A stretch of 64,000 bases of DNA from Ga0077527 sp964433345 (GTDB lineage Bacteria > Pseudomonadota > Gammaproteobacteria > Burkholderiales > SG8-41), in NCBI GenBank assembly GCA_964433345.1, contig CAYSQJ010000004.1:124001-188000 (forward strand), given 5' to 3'. Shown one piece after another: positions 33,611 through 42,049 of the stretch (positions within the stretch are counted from its first letter, which is position 1; each line of letters starts with the position of its first letter). The translations under genes and the position numbers were made by a program. The notes under the pieces were generated by a model that was not told the DNA's origin, did no database searches, and was given only the letters and a program-made list of their open reading frames with translations.

Positions 33611-33866
33611 GATTTCCGCGTTCGCGCAGAGGCAGCTCGCGAAGCTTGATCGTCCGGCAGCGGCGCGCATCCTCGACTGGCTGGAGTCGAGACTGGAAGG
33701 GCAGGGCAATCCCCGGCATTTTGGTGAAGCGCTGCGCGGGGAACTCGCCGGCCTGTGGCGTTATCGAATCGGTGACTTTCGCGTCATCTGCGAGATCCAG
33801 GATCAGCGGCTGGTTGTTCACGCGCTGTCCATCGGCCATCGCCGGGAAATTTATCGCAAGCGCTAA
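33594..33866 (+). CDS. RelE/ParE-family toxin
   Basis: 90 residues of the RelE/ParE superfamily, with A-W-T-V-E-I-S-x-x-A-Q-R-Q-L-A-K-L-D at the start and W-R-Y-R-I-G-D-F-R-V-I-C and I-G-H-R-R-E-I-Y at the end. No ATG fits; TTG at 33594 gives the usual M-A-W start and overlaps the antitoxin by 17 bases. The Arg and C-terminal Tyr favour an mRNA-cleaving RelE-type toxin, but ParE-like activity is possible. Confidence 0.85.
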   Translation: MAWTVEISAFAQRQLAKLDRPAAARILDWLESRLEGQGNPRHFGEALRGELAGLWRYRIGDFRVICEIQDQRLVVHALSIGHRREIYRKR

Positions 33867-33893
33867 ATCAGCACGAACCCTCTTGATATCTCG

Positions 33894-35387
33894 ATGAGTC
33901 TCAGCTTCGACAACAGCTACGCCCGCGATCTCGAAGGCCTCTACGTGCCGTGGAAGGCAGCGGAGGTGCCGCAGCCGAAGCTGATCCGGCTCAACCATGC
34001 GCTGGCCGAAGAACTAGGGCTCGACGCCGCTTCTCTGGATTCCCCCGAAGGCGCGCAACTCTTCTCCGGCAACCAAATCCCCGAAGGCACGGCCACCATC
34101 GCCCAGGCCTACGCCGGCCACCAGTTCGGCGGTTTCTCGCCGCAGCTCGGCGACGGCCGTGCGCTGCTGCTGGGCGAGGTCATTGACCAGCAGGGCAGAC
34201 GCCGCGACATAGCGTTCAAGGGTTCCGGACGCACGCCGTTTTCACGCGGTGGTGACGGCAAGGCGGCGCTGGGGCCGGTGCTGCGTGAATACATCATCGG
34301 CGAGGCGATGCATGCGCTGGGCATCCCGACTACCCGCGCATTGGCGGCGGTGACCACCGGCGAATTCGTGCGTCGTGAACGCAACCTGCCGGGGGCGGTG
34401 CTGACGCGGGTCGCGGCTAGCCACGTCCGGGTCGGGACTTTCCAGTTCGCCGCCGCGCGCGGTGACGAGGCCTTGCTGAAAAAACTTGCCGATTACGTGA
34501 TCGACCGCCATTACCCGGAGGTCGGGGGCGCGGACAAACCGTATTTTGAATTGCTGCGCGCCCTCTGCGAGCGGCAGGCGGCGCTGATTGCGCGCTGGAT
34601 GAACGTGGGCTTCATCCACGGCGTGATGAACACCGACAACATGACGCTCTCCGGCGAGACCATCGACTACGGACCTTGCGCCTTCATGGACCGTTACGAT
34701 CCGAAGACCGTGTTCAGCTCCATCGATGAATACGGGCGTTATGCCTATGTCAACCAGCCGCCGATCGCCAACTGGAACCTTGCGCGCTTCGCCGAGGCGC
34801 TGCTGCCGCTGCTGATCGGCGAGAGCGGCGGCGAACAGGACAGGGCGGTGGAGCGGGCGATGGAAATCCTCGGCGATTTCCAGTCGTGTTACGAGCAGCA
34901 CTGGCTGGCCGGCATGCGTGCGAAGCTCGGACTGACGCGCGGGGAGGATGGTGACCTCGAACTGGCGCAGGATTTTCTCGCCGGCATGGAAGGGCAGGGT
35001 GTCGATTTCACGCTGGCCTTCCGCCGGCTGGCCGATGCCGCTGAAGCGGCGGATGCTTCGCGCGAGGGCTGGCTGCGGCAGCTCTATGCGGACGATGCGA
35101 AACTCGATGCCTGGCTGCCGCGCTGGCGCGCGCGCATCAATGCCGAAGGCATCGATCCCGCGCGACGCGCAATTGCGATGCGCGGCGTGAATCCGCTCTA
35201 CATTCCGCGCAATCACAAGGTCGAGGAAGCGCTCGATGCCGCGGTTGCACTCGGCAATTACGAACCGTTCGAGCGATTGCTCGCCGTTTTGCAGCAACCC
35301 TACACTGAAAAGCCGGAATGGGCGGCCTATGCCGAGCCGGCGACTGCGGAAGCCTCCGCCGGTTATCGCACCTTCTGCGGCACATAA
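33894..35387 (+). CDS. selO: Protein adenylyltransferase SelO (YdiU family)
   Basis: 497 residues, normal length. Typical SelO strings are A-G-H-Q-F-G-G-F, G-D-G-R-A-L-L-L-G-E, K-G-S-G-R-T-P-F-S-R and G-V-M-N-T-D-N-M. It is a pseudokinase-fold enzyme that transfers AMP to protein Ser/Thr/Tyr. The C-terminus ends F-C-G-T with an ordinary Cys codon, so it is not a selenoprotein. An AT-rich repeat begins right at its stop codon. Confidence 0.93.
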   Translation: MSLSFDNSYARDLEGLYVPWKAAEVPQPKLIRLNHALAEELGLDAASLDSPEGAQLFSGNQIPEGTATIAQAYAGHQFGGFSPQLGDGRALLLGEVIDQQGRRRDIAFKGSGRTPFSRGGDGKAALGPVLREYIIGEAMHALGIPTTRALAAVTTGEFVRRERNLPGAVLTRVAASHVRVGTFQFAAARGDEALLKKLADYVIDRHYPEVGGADKPYFELLRALCERQAALIARWMNVGFIHGVMNTDNMTLSGETIDYGPCAFMDRYDPKTVFSSIDEYGRYAYVNQPPIANWNLARFAEALLPLLIGESGGEQDRAVERAMEILGDFQSCYEQHWLAGMRAKLGLTRGEDGDLELAQDFLAGMEGQGVDFTLAFRRLADAAEAADASREGWLRQLYADDAKLDAWLPRWRARINAEGIDPARRAIAMRGVNPLYIPRNHKVEEALDAAVALGNYEPFERLLAVLQQPYTEKPEWAAYAEPATAEASAGYRTFCGT

Positions 35388-35422
35388 TATAAATACTTGA
35401 TTATATTGATATTTTTGTAAAT
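35388..35422 (+). repeat. AT-rich dispersed repeat, copy 5
   Basis: It starts at the base after the SelO TAA. It reads TATAAATACTTG then ATTATATTGATATTTTTG, close to copies 4 and 6. It separates the 3' ends of selO and the convergent phosphoesterase gene. Confidence 0.7.
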
Positions 35423-35427
35423 CTGCG

Positions 35428-36228
35428 TCAGGCGGCGTCGGCGGTGTAGAGCGGCACCACCTTGCCCTCGTCGTCGTTGGCCGCGCGCACCTCGGGTTCC
35501 CAGCGCACCAGTTCCATGCGGCCGTCGAGGTGTTCGACCACCGCGGTGCAGCTGTCCACCCAGTCACCGCAGTTGATGTAGGTGATCTCGCCGATCCGCC
35601 GCAGCACGGGTGTGTGGATGTGGCCGCAGATCACGCCGTCGAGCCCGCGCTGCGCGGCGGTATGCGCCACCGCGCTTTCGAAGTCGCTGATGAAGCTGAC
35701 CGCCTGCAGCACGTTGCGCTTGGCGTAGTCGGCCAGCGACCAGTGGCCGCTGACGCCGAGCTTGCGCCGCATCCACGACAGCAGGCGGTTGACGTGGATC
35801 AGGAAGGTGTACGAGATGTCGCCGAGCACCGAGATCCAGCGGTGCAGCCGGGTGACCTGGTCGTATTCGTCACCATGCAGCACCAGGTATTTTTTGCCGT
35901 CGGCGGCGACGTGCACGTGTTCGCGCAGCAGGTGGACGTCGCCGAAGTTGGAGCCGACATGTTCGCGCAGCAGTTCGTCGTGGTTGCCGGGGATCAGGCA
36001 GACCCGGGTTTCGTGGCGCGCCTTCTTCAGGATTTTCTGCACCACGGTGTTGTGCGTCGCCGGCCAGTGCACCGCGCGGTTCATTGCCCAGAAATCGATG
36101 ATGTCGCCGACCAGGAACAGGTTCTCGCACTCATAGGACTTGAGGAAGGCGAGCAGGTGTTCGGCCTGGCAGGCGCGGGTGCCGAGGTGGATGTCGGAGA
36201 GGAACAGCGTGCGGACGCGTCGGGTCAT
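35428..36228 (-). CDS. plcP: Metallophosphoesterase, probable phospholipase C PlcP
   Basis: 266 residues of the calcineurin-like family. All metal motifs are seen: S-D-I-H-L-G, G-D-I-I-D-F-W, G-N-H-D-E, H-G-D and G-H-I-H. By similarity alone it would be called a UDP-2,3-diacylglucosamine hydrolase-like protein. It is coupled (ATGA) behind btaB and btaA. PlcP of Sinorhizobium and marine bacteria belongs to this family and breaks phospholipids into diacylglycerol, which feeds betaine-lipid synthesis. The PlcP call therefore rests on context. Confidence 0.75.
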   Translation of the reverse strand: MTRRVRTLFLSDIHLGTRACQAEHLLAFLKSYECENLFLVGDIIDFWAMNRAVHWPATHNTVVQKILKKARHETRVCLIPGNHDELLREHVGSNFGDVHLLREHVHVAADGKKYLVLHGDEYDQVTRLHRWISVLGDISYTFLIHVNRLLSWMRRKLGVSGHWSLADYAKRNVLQAVSFISDFESAVAHTAAQRGLDGVICGHIHTPVLRRIGEITYINCGDWVDSCTAVVEHLDGRMELVRWEPEVRAANDDEGKVVPLYTADAA

Positions 36229-36950
36229 CAGGCGGGATTTCCAGTCAGGGGCTTGCGCCCGAGGTAGAGGTAGTAGGGCATGCGCAGCCCGGGCAGGTAG
36301 GGCAGGGCCGCGGTCGATTCGCGCAGCACCCGCGTTTCGGTCAGCTGCTGCAGGGTGTCGACATGGGCGCGGTCGAGGCGCACGCCGTCATGGGCAAACC
36401 AGCGCCGCCAGAACTCGCAGGCGCAGCGGTCCGCGAGGCAATCGCCCCTCGGCAGGCCGAAATCGACGACGCCGAGCAGGCCGCCGGGCTTGAGCATGGC
36501 CAGTGCGTTGCCGAGCGCCGCGTGCCACTGCGGCATCATCGTCAGCGCATAGGAAAAGTAGATGCAGTCGGCTGACTGCAGTGGCTGGTACTTCACGGCG
36601 TCGGCCTCGATGATGCGCACCCTCGGCTGCAGCGCCCAGCGTTTGCGCGCCTGTTCGAGCAGGGCCGGGCAGAGGTCGACCAGTTCGACGTGATGGAAAT
36701 CGAGCAGCCGTTCGCCGAAATACTCGGCATTGCGGCCGGTGCCGGCACCGAGTTCGATGACCACCGCCCCCTCCGGCGGATCCAGCAGTTCCACCAGTTC
36801 GCGCCGGCCGTGCAGCAGCTTCTCGCGGAAACTGTCGTAATGCCCGGCCTGGGGGCGGTAAAAACGTTCCAGGCGTTCGGCGTGGCTGCCGCTGCTTCCC
36901 GCGCCGCGCGCCATCTGCCACAGGGTGCGGAGTTCTGCGGTGATCGGCAT
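36228..36950 (-). CDS. btaB: Betaine lipid N-methyltransferase BtaB
   Basis: 240 residues, a class I SAM methyltransferase. The SAM site V-I-E-L-G-A-G-T-G-R-N-A-E near 66-78 and F-Y-R-P-Q-A-G-H-Y-D near 30-39 are typical of BtaB. It trimethylates diacylglyceryl-homoserine to the betaine lipid DGTS. ATG 36950 is chosen; a GTG at 36956 is also possible. It follows btaA after 17 bases and overlaps plcP. Confidence 0.88.
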   Translation of the reverse strand: MPITAELRTLWQMARGAGSSGSHAERLERFYRPQAGHYDSFREKLLHGRRELVELLDPPEGAVVIELGAGTGRNAEYFGERLLDFHHVELVDLCPALLEQARKRWALQPRVRIIEADAVKYQPLQSADCIYFSYALTMMPQWHAALGNALAMLKPGGLLGVVDFGLPRGDCLADRCACEFWRRWFAHDGVRLDRAHVDTLQQLTETRVLRESTAALPYLPGLRMPYYLYLGRKPLTGNPA

Positions 36951-36967
36951 TTTCACGGCGGCCTCGT

Positions 36968-38188
36968 TCAGGCGCGGACGTCGGCGATGTGGAAGCCGGC
37001 GTAGGTGTGGACGCGATCCTCGCGGTTGAGTCGCGCCGCGAGCCCGGGGTGGAAATCCAGCAGTTCGCGCAGGCGGCGGCCGCGGCCCGCGCCCGGCACG
37101 GTCAGCGTGTCGAGGTAGGCGGGCTGTGCGTGGGAGCTGCGGAAGATCGCGCGCGCGCCGGGCGCCGCGCAGTCGAGCAGGGCGGCCCATTCCTCGCGCA
37201 GGGCTTCGGGTTTGAACGAGCCCAGCCAGTCCATGTGGTCGAGCAGCACGAATTTCGAAATCTGCGGCTGCTTGTCGCGCAGCAGTTCGGTGACCGTGCA
37301 GGTATGGTGGGTAATGCGGTCCGCGAGACCGTTTTTCAGCGCGAGGAAATTGCCGCGTTTGAGGTACTCGGGACAGCAGTCGCGGCTGTAGCTGCCGCGC
37401 ACATAGACCCGCCAGAAATAGTTGGTCCACAGCGGCAGGCTGCGGAACACGTATTCCACGGCTTCGCGCACGAATCCGGGTACGCCGCCGGCGTGCTGGC
37501 GGCGCACTTCCTCGTGCTGGGGTGCAGGCACGCCGAGCATGCTCATAGTGATTTGCCGCGACAGCGCCCAGTTGACGCCGCGGTTCCACATCCGCGGCGC
37601 TACGCGCGCGTCGTAGATGCTGCATTGTTCGTCGAGCGATTTCGCCTCGACCAGTTCATCGACCGCATCGCGCAGTTTCGGCTGCAGGTCGAGGTAATGG
37701 CGGAACAGCAGCGCGACGCGGCCTGACAGGCTGTGGAAATAGAAGGTGTTGCGCGGATTGCTGCGGCTGAACCAGTCGCCGGCGCCGTCCCAGAACTGCT
37801 TCGCGAAGGGCGACAGTTCGCGCCGCAGCAGGTCGCGGTACAGTTCCGGGAAATGCGGGTGCCGGCCTTCGCCGAAGAGCATGAAAAAATCGGTGTGCGA
37901 CAGGCGGCGGATGCCGGCCAGCTTCAGTTCCAGCAGCGCGGTCTGCCGCGGATTGGCGTCGACAGCGTGGATACGCTTCGGTCCGGCCAGCGCATAGTCC
38001 AGCACGTTGCAGCCGGCGCTGGTGATCACCAGGATCGTGTCCTCCGCGGTAATGCTCAGCGCCTGCCGGTCCACCGCCGGATCTTCCCAGCAGGTGTTGT
38101 AGATCAGCGAGCGGGAATACAGCGCATCGAACACTTTCTGGTTCATGCGCTCGCTCATGCGTTTTGTCAGTGAGCTGCTCAAAGTCAT
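36968..38188 (-). CDS. btaA: S-adenosylmethionine:diacylglycerol 3-amino-3-carboxypropyl transferase BtaA
   Basis: 406 residues of the DUF3419/BtaA family, with Y-N-T-C-W-E-D-P near 30-37, I-T-S-A-G-C-N-V-L-D-Y and V-D-A-N-P-R-Q. It transfers the aminocarboxypropyl group of SAM to diacylglycerol, the first step to DGTS. It is the first gene of btaA-btaB-plcP. The ribosome site GGAGAG precedes the ATG. The upstream region holds a weak PhoB-box-like repeat. Confidence 0.92.
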   Translation of the reverse strand: MTLSSSLTKRMSERMNQKVFDALYSRSLIYNTCWEDPAVDRQALSITAEDTILVITSAGCNVLDYALAGPKRIHAVDANPRQTALLELKLAGIRRLSHTDFFMLFGEGRHPHFPELYRDLLRRELSPFAKQFWDGAGDWFSRSNPRNTFYFHSLSGRVALLFRHYLDLQPKLRDAVDELVEAKSLDEQCSIYDARVAPRMWNRGVNWALSRQITMSMLGVPAPQHEEVRRQHAGGVPGFVREAVEYVFRSLPLWTNYFWRVYVRGSYSRDCCPEYLKRGNFLALKNGLADRITHHTCTVTELLRDKQPQISKFVLLDHMDWLGSFKPEALREEWAALLDCAAPGARAIFRSSHAQPAYLDTLTVPGAGRGRRLRELLDFHPGLAARLNREDRVHTYAGFHIADVRA

Positions 38189-38231
38189 TGATTGCTCTCC
38201 GGATTCGACGCGATCAGCCTAAGCGTGGATT

Positions 38232-38249
38232 GTTGCCGTGGTATGACCT
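38232..38249 (-). promoter_or_regulatory. Weak PhoB-box-like site upstream of btaA
   Basis: On the minus strand a 7-4-7 arrangement AGGTCAT-ACCA-CGGCAAC resembles the PhoB half-site CTGTCAT/CTGTAAC at 5 of 7 positions each. A poor -10-like TAGGCT lies ten bases downstream, the spacing expected of Pho promoters. Alone it would be unconvincing; function of the operon and the similar site before phoX support it. Confidence 0.3.
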
Positions 38250-38299
38250 GCGGATTGCGGAATGGCGTCAACGCGCTGCGGATTCATTAAAATGCGGCA

Positions 38300-39691
38300 A
38301 TGACCATCCCGCTGCTGACCGAACTGCCGTACCGCGAGGACAGCGCCGCGCTGTTCGAGGCGGTTGCGGACCGGCCGTGGGCAGTGTTTCTCGACAGCGG
38401 CCTGCACCACCCGGGGCAGGCGCGTTACGACATCATTGCCGCCGACCCGCATGTGCGGCTGGTCACCCGCGGCGCGCTGACCGAAATCCATGACGAGGCG
38501 AGCGAGCTGTCGCGCGCCGATCCCTTCGAACTGCTGCGCGGGCGGCTCTGTTTCGAGCCAGGCTGTGCCGGCGACCTGCCTTTCGCCGGCGGCGCGATCG
38601 GTTATTTCGGTTATGACCTCGCTCGCCGCATCGAGCGCCTGCCGCTGCGTGCGCGGGCCAGCGAACGCATCCCCGACATGGCCGTCGGCATCTACGACTG
38701 GGCCGTCGTGGTCGATCATTCCGAACGCCGCGCCTGGCTCGCCGGGCAGGGGCGTGATCCGGACACCGACCGCAAATGGGACGCGCTGGTGCGGCTGTTC
38801 AGCGCCACCCCCGCCGAACGCCAGCGCACCCCCTTCCGGGTGACTTCGCCGGTGACCTCGAATTTCACGCCCAAGGGTTACGGGCACGCCTTCGACCGTG
38901 TACTGGGCTATATCCGTGCCGGCGACTGTTACCAGGTCAACCTCGCACAGCGTTTCATCGCCCAGGCCAGCGGCGATCCCTGGCTGGCCTACCAGCGGCT
39001 GCGGCTGATCAATCCGGCGCCGTACTCGGCCTATTTCAGCACGCCCTATGCACAGATCCTGTCGGCCTCGCCGGAGCGTTTCCTGCGCGTGCAGGACGGT
39101 GCGGTGGAGACCAAGCCGATCAAGGGCACGCGGCCGCGCGCCGGGCATGCCCGGCTCGACGCCGAGCGCATTGCCGAATTGCTGGCGAGCGAGAAGGACC
39201 GCGCCGAGAACCTGATGATCGTCGACCTGTTGCGCAACGACCTGTCGAAGAACTGCGCCACCGGCACGGTGAAGGTGCCCAAGCTGTTCGAGGTCGAGAG
39301 TTTCGCCACCGTGCACCACCTGGTGAGCACGGTGACCGGGAAGCTGAAGCCAGGGAGTGACGCGATCGACCTGCTGCGCGGCGCTTTCCCCGGCGGCTCG
39401 ATCACCGGCGCGCCGAAGCTGCGCGCGATGCAGATCATCGAGGAACTGGAGCCGCACCGCCGCGGCGTCTATTGCGGGGCCATCGGCTACATCGGACACG
39501 ACGGCGGCATGGATACCAACATCGCGATCCGCACCCTGGTGCATTCCGGGGGCACGGTGCGGCTGTGGGCCGGCGGCGGCATTGTCGCCGATTCGCAGTG
39601 CGAAGCCGAGTACCAGGAAACCTTCGACAAGGCAGCCGCCCTGTTGAGCCTGCTGCAGCAGAGCGCGGAAAGCGCCAGCGGCGGCGCCTGA
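38300..39691 (+). CDS. pabB: Aminodeoxychorismate synthase component I
   Basis: 463 residues of the chorismate-binding family. The active-site string is P-I-K-G-T (Lys, PabB type) rather than P-I-A-G-T of anthranilate synthase. D-L-L-R-N-D-L-S-K and G-S-I-T-G-A-P-K-L-R-A are intact. With a glutamine amidotransferase it makes 4-amino-4-deoxychorismate for folate. Neither pabA nor pabC is adjacent. Confidence 0.92.
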   Translation: MTIPLLTELPYREDSAALFEAVADRPWAVFLDSGLHHPGQARYDIIAADPHVRLVTRGALTEIHDEASELSRADPFELLRGRLCFEPGCAGDLPFAGGAIGYFGYDLARRIERLPLRARASERIPDMAVGIYDWAVVVDHSERRAWLAGQGRDPDTDRKWDALVRLFSATPAERQRTPFRVTSPVTSNFTPKGYGHAFDRVLGYIRAGDCYQVNLAQRFIAQASGDPWLAYQRLRLINPAPYSAYFSTPYAQILSASPERFLRVQDGAVETKPIKGTRPRAGHARLDAERIAELLASEKDRAENLMIVDLLRNDLSKNCATGTVKVPKLFEVESFATVHHLVSTVTGKLKPGSDAIDLLRGAFPGGSITGAPKLRAMQIIEELEPHRRGVYCGAIGYIGHDGGMDTNIAIRTLVHSGGTVRLWAGGGIVADSQCEAEYQETFDKAAALLSLLQQSAESASGGA

Positions 39692-39692
39692 A

Positions 39693-39710
39693 CCGTCATC
39701 TTCCCGTAAC
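39693..39710 (+). promoter_or_regulatory. Candidate PhoB box upstream of the PhoX-family gene
   Basis: CCGTCAT-CTTC-CCGTAAC has the 7-4-7 direct-repeat layout of a Pho box, with 6 of 7 bases matching CTGTCAT and 6 of 7 matching the CTGTAAC variant. A -10-like TATTGT begins at 39721, ten bases further. This is the right distance for a PhoB-activated promoter. Confidence 0.5.
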
Positions 39711-39753
39711 GGATGCACCGTATTGTCCGCGCTTCCATTTCAAGGGAGCGCAA

Positions 39754-41685
39754 ATGAGCCACAGCTACAGCGACGGGCGCAGCCTCAACGGCTCGCCGAA
39801 TGCCACGTTTGAACAGGTCCTGGAGGCGCGCTTGTCGCGCCGGGGGCTGCTGAAGGGCGCCGCCGCGCTGGCGGCGATTTCCGCGCTGCCGCTGTCGCTG
39901 GGGGCCTGCGCCACGACCGGCCTGCGGCGCGAGGGCCGGCTCGGTTTCAGCGGCATCACGGTTTCAACGGCCGATGCGGTTCGTGTCCCCGCAGGGTATT
40001 CGGCGAAGGTGCTGTATGCCTGGGGCGATCCGGTCGGCCACCCTTCCGGCTCGCCCGCCTTCCGTCATGACGCCGGCAACAGCGCCGCCGAGCAGGCGCT
40101 GCAGGCGGGCATGCACCATGATGGCATCCATTATTTTCCGCTGCCCTACGGCTCGGAGAATTCCGCCAGCGGCCTGCTGGTGATGAATCACGAATACACC
40201 GATGACGGCCTGCTGCACAGCGACGGATTCGCCAACTGGAGCGCGGAGAAGGTGCGCAAGGCGCAGAACGCCCACGGCTGTTCGGTGATCGAGGTGCGTG
40301 CCACGGCCGGCGGCCAGTGGGAAGTCGTGCGGCCCTCGCGTTATGCGCGGCGCATCACCGCGGCGACGCCGATGCGCATTGCCGGTCCGGCTGCGGGCAG
40401 CGCCGGCATGAAGACCGCCGCCGATCCCGCGGGCAACGAAGTGCTGGGCACCTTCAACAACTGTGCCCACGGTTACACGCCCTGGGGGACGTACCTGACC
40501 TGCGAGGAAAACTGGGACACCTACTTCGCAAACATCGGTACGCTGACCGCGGACCAGCGGCGCAATGGCGTGACGGCGAAGGGCCGCGGTTACCGCTGGG
40601 AGGAGTTCGACGAGCGTTTTGATGCGGGCAAGCATCCCAACGAACCCAACCGCCACGGCTGGGTGGTGGAGTTCGATCCCTATGATCCGCAGTCGAAACC
40701 GGTCAAACGTACCGCGCTCGGCCGTTTCAGCCACGAGGGCGCCTGGCCGGCCACGGCGAAGGACGGCCGGTTGGTGATCTACATGGGAGATGACCGGGCC
40801 TTCGAGTACATTTACAAGTTCGTGTCGCGCGACGCGTACAGCCGCAGCGACCGCAAGGCCAATGCCAAGCTCCTCGACCATGGCACGCTGTACGTCGCGA
40901 AGTTCAATGATGACGGCAGCGGCGAATGGATTCCGCTGGTGCATGGCCGCGGCAAACTGACCGCTGCCAACGGTTTTGCCGACCAGGCCGACGTGTTGAT
41001 TCGCACGCGTGCCGCGGCCGACGCCGCCGGCGCGACGAAAATGGACCGTCCGGAATGGATCGCGGTGCATCCGGCGACAAACGAGGTGTACTGCACACTG
41101 ACCAACAACAGCCAGCGCGGCGGCAAGGATCGCCCCGGTACCGACCGCGCCAATCCGCGGGCCAACAACGTGTTCGGCCAGATCATCCGCTGGCGCGAGG
41201 CCGGCAACGATCCGGCCGGGATGAAATTCGAATGGGACCTGTTTGCAATCGCCGGTGATCCGCAGCATCCTGACCCGGCGCGCCACGGCAACATCAAGGG
41301 CGACGCCTACGGCAGTCCCGACGGCCTGTGGTTCGATGACGGCGGCCTGCTGTGGATACAGACCGATGTGTCGGCGAGCACGCAGAACCGCAATCATTAC
41401 GAACGGCTGGGCAACAACCAGATGCTGGCCGCAGACATCCGCAGCGGCGAGACCCGGCGTTTCCTGACCGGGCCGAGCGGCAGTGAGGTGACGGGGGTTG
41501 TTACCACTCCGGACGGGCGTACGATGTTCGTCAATATCCAGCATCCGGGCGAAGCGCCGAAAGGACGCAACGACCCGAAAAATCCGAAGGCGCACAGCAG
41601 CTGGCCCGACGGCGCCGCCGGCGGCCGGCCGCGCTCGGCGACACTGGTCATCCGCAGGAACGACGGCGGCATCATCGGCAGCTGA
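39754..41685 (+). CDS. PhoX-family (DUF839) alkaline phosphatase-like protein, Tat-exported
   Basis: 643 residues. The N-terminus has a twin-arginine motif (S-R-R-G-L-L-K-G near 28-35) and a lipobox-like L-G-A-C near 51-54, so it is exported folded and possibly lipid-anchored. The DUF839/PhoX body shows C-E-E-N-W-D and G-D-D-R-A-F-E-Y-I-Y-K-F (metal-site region). PhoX enzymes are Ca/Fe phosphatases made in phosphate shortage. ATG 39754 follows AAGGGAG. Confidence 0.88.
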   Translation: MSHSYSDGRSLNGSPNATFEQVLEARLSRRGLLKGAAALAAISALPLSLGACATTGLRREGRLGFSGITVSTADAVRVPAGYSAKVLYAWGDPVGHPSGSPAFRHDAGNSAAEQALQAGMHHDGIHYFPLPYGSENSASGLLVMNHEYTDDGLLHSDGFANWSAEKVRKAQNAHGCSVIEVRATAGGQWEVVRPSRYARRITAATPMRIAGPAAGSAGMKTAADPAGNEVLGTFNNCAHGYTPWGTYLTCEENWDTYFANIGTLTADQRRNGVTAKGRGYRWEEFDERFDAGKHPNEPNRHGWVVEFDPYDPQSKPVKRTALGRFSHEGAWPATAKDGRLVIYMGDDRAFEYIYKFVSRDAYSRSDRKANAKLLDHGTLYVAKFNDDGSGEWIPLVHGRGKLTAANGFADQADVLIRTRAAADAAGATKMDRPEWIAVHPATNEVYCTLTNNSQRGGKDRPGTDRANPRANNVFGQIIRWREAGNDPAGMKFEWDLFAIAGDPQHPDPARHGNIKGDAYGSPDGLWFDDGGLLWIQTDVSASTQNRNHYERLGNNQMLAADIRSGETRRFLTGPSGSEVTGVVTTPDGRTMFVNIQHPGEAPKGRNDPKNPKAHSSWPDGAAGGRPRSATLVIRRNDGGIIGS

Positions 41686-41708
41686 GTTGGCGTTTATCAG
41701 GAATCATT

Positions 41709-41754
41709 GCCCCGGCACGGCACTAAGGAGGTCCCTTTGAGGGGAGGCCGGGGC
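41709..41754 (+). terminator. Nested hairpin after the PhoX-family gene
   Basis: GCCCCGGC (41709-41716) pairs with GCCGGGGC (41747-41754), and inside it CCCT (41733-41736) pairs with AGGG (41740-41743). A T-run follows at 41763-41767. It may be the terminator, although the distance to the T-run is long. Confidence 0.4.
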
Positions 41755-41868
41755 CCAGAAAGTTTTTCGGTTTAATCGTACGTTTGTTGGATGCTGGCTT
41801 TCGCCGGCGGTGTCCGGCTTCCCGCGGATTTGTGCCATCATCGCGTTTCCTACGAAGGGAGTGCGACG

Positions 41869-42045
41869 ATGGCTGTCTTGGAATTGACGCAGGAAAATTT
41901 CGAATCGACGATCACCGGCAACAAAATGGTGATCGTGGATTTCCGGGCGCCGTGGTGCGGGCGCGCGCCGCGACTCGTTAGCCGCAGGCCCGTTTGCGGG
42001 AGCGGCGCGCCAGGGGCCGCAAGCCGATCACTGGACAGGAGCTGA
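41869..42045 (+). pseudogene. Truncated thioredoxin copy
   Basis: 58 codons. The first 33 or so nearly duplicate the start of the intact thioredoxin gene just downstream (L-E-L-T-Q-x-N-F-E-S-T-I-T-G-N-K). The match stops in the active site: W-C-G-R-A replaces W-C-G-P-C, and the rest is unrelated arginine-rich sequence coming from a palindromic insert. It has its own GGGAG ribosome site but no second Cys and no thioredoxin fold, so it should be inactive. Confidence 0.85.
41963..42010. repeat. Palindromic REP-like element inside the thioredoxin remnant
   Basis: A nested inverted repeat: GCGCGCCGC (41963-41971) with GCGGCGCGC (42002-42010), enclosing CCGCA (41982-41986) with TGCGG (41995-41999). 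It lies exactly where similarity to thioredoxin ends. It looks like a REP-type palindrome or a small transposon-derived remnant, but a single copy is seen here. Confidence 0.5.
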
Positions 42046-42049
42046 GACC

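Noticed and set aside
33894..35387. SelO as a selenoprotein
   Set aside because: Only some eukaryotic SelO proteins carry Sec. Here the C-terminal residue is encoded by an ordinary Cys codon, followed by Gly, Thr and TAA.
35428..36228. LpxH of lipid A synthesis
   Set aside because: The metal motifs fit, but the gene is coupled to btaA and btaB and separate from any lipid A genes, so PlcP is the better reading. It is kept as the main alternative.
36228..37625. A 465-codon frame that would make BtaB a longer fusion protein
   Set aside because: The upstream half is btaA read out of frame. The methyltransferase domain begins at 36950.
38300..39691. Anthranilate synthase TrpE
   Set aside because: The active-site string is P-I-K-G-T with Lys, the mark of PabB; TrpE has Ala at that position.
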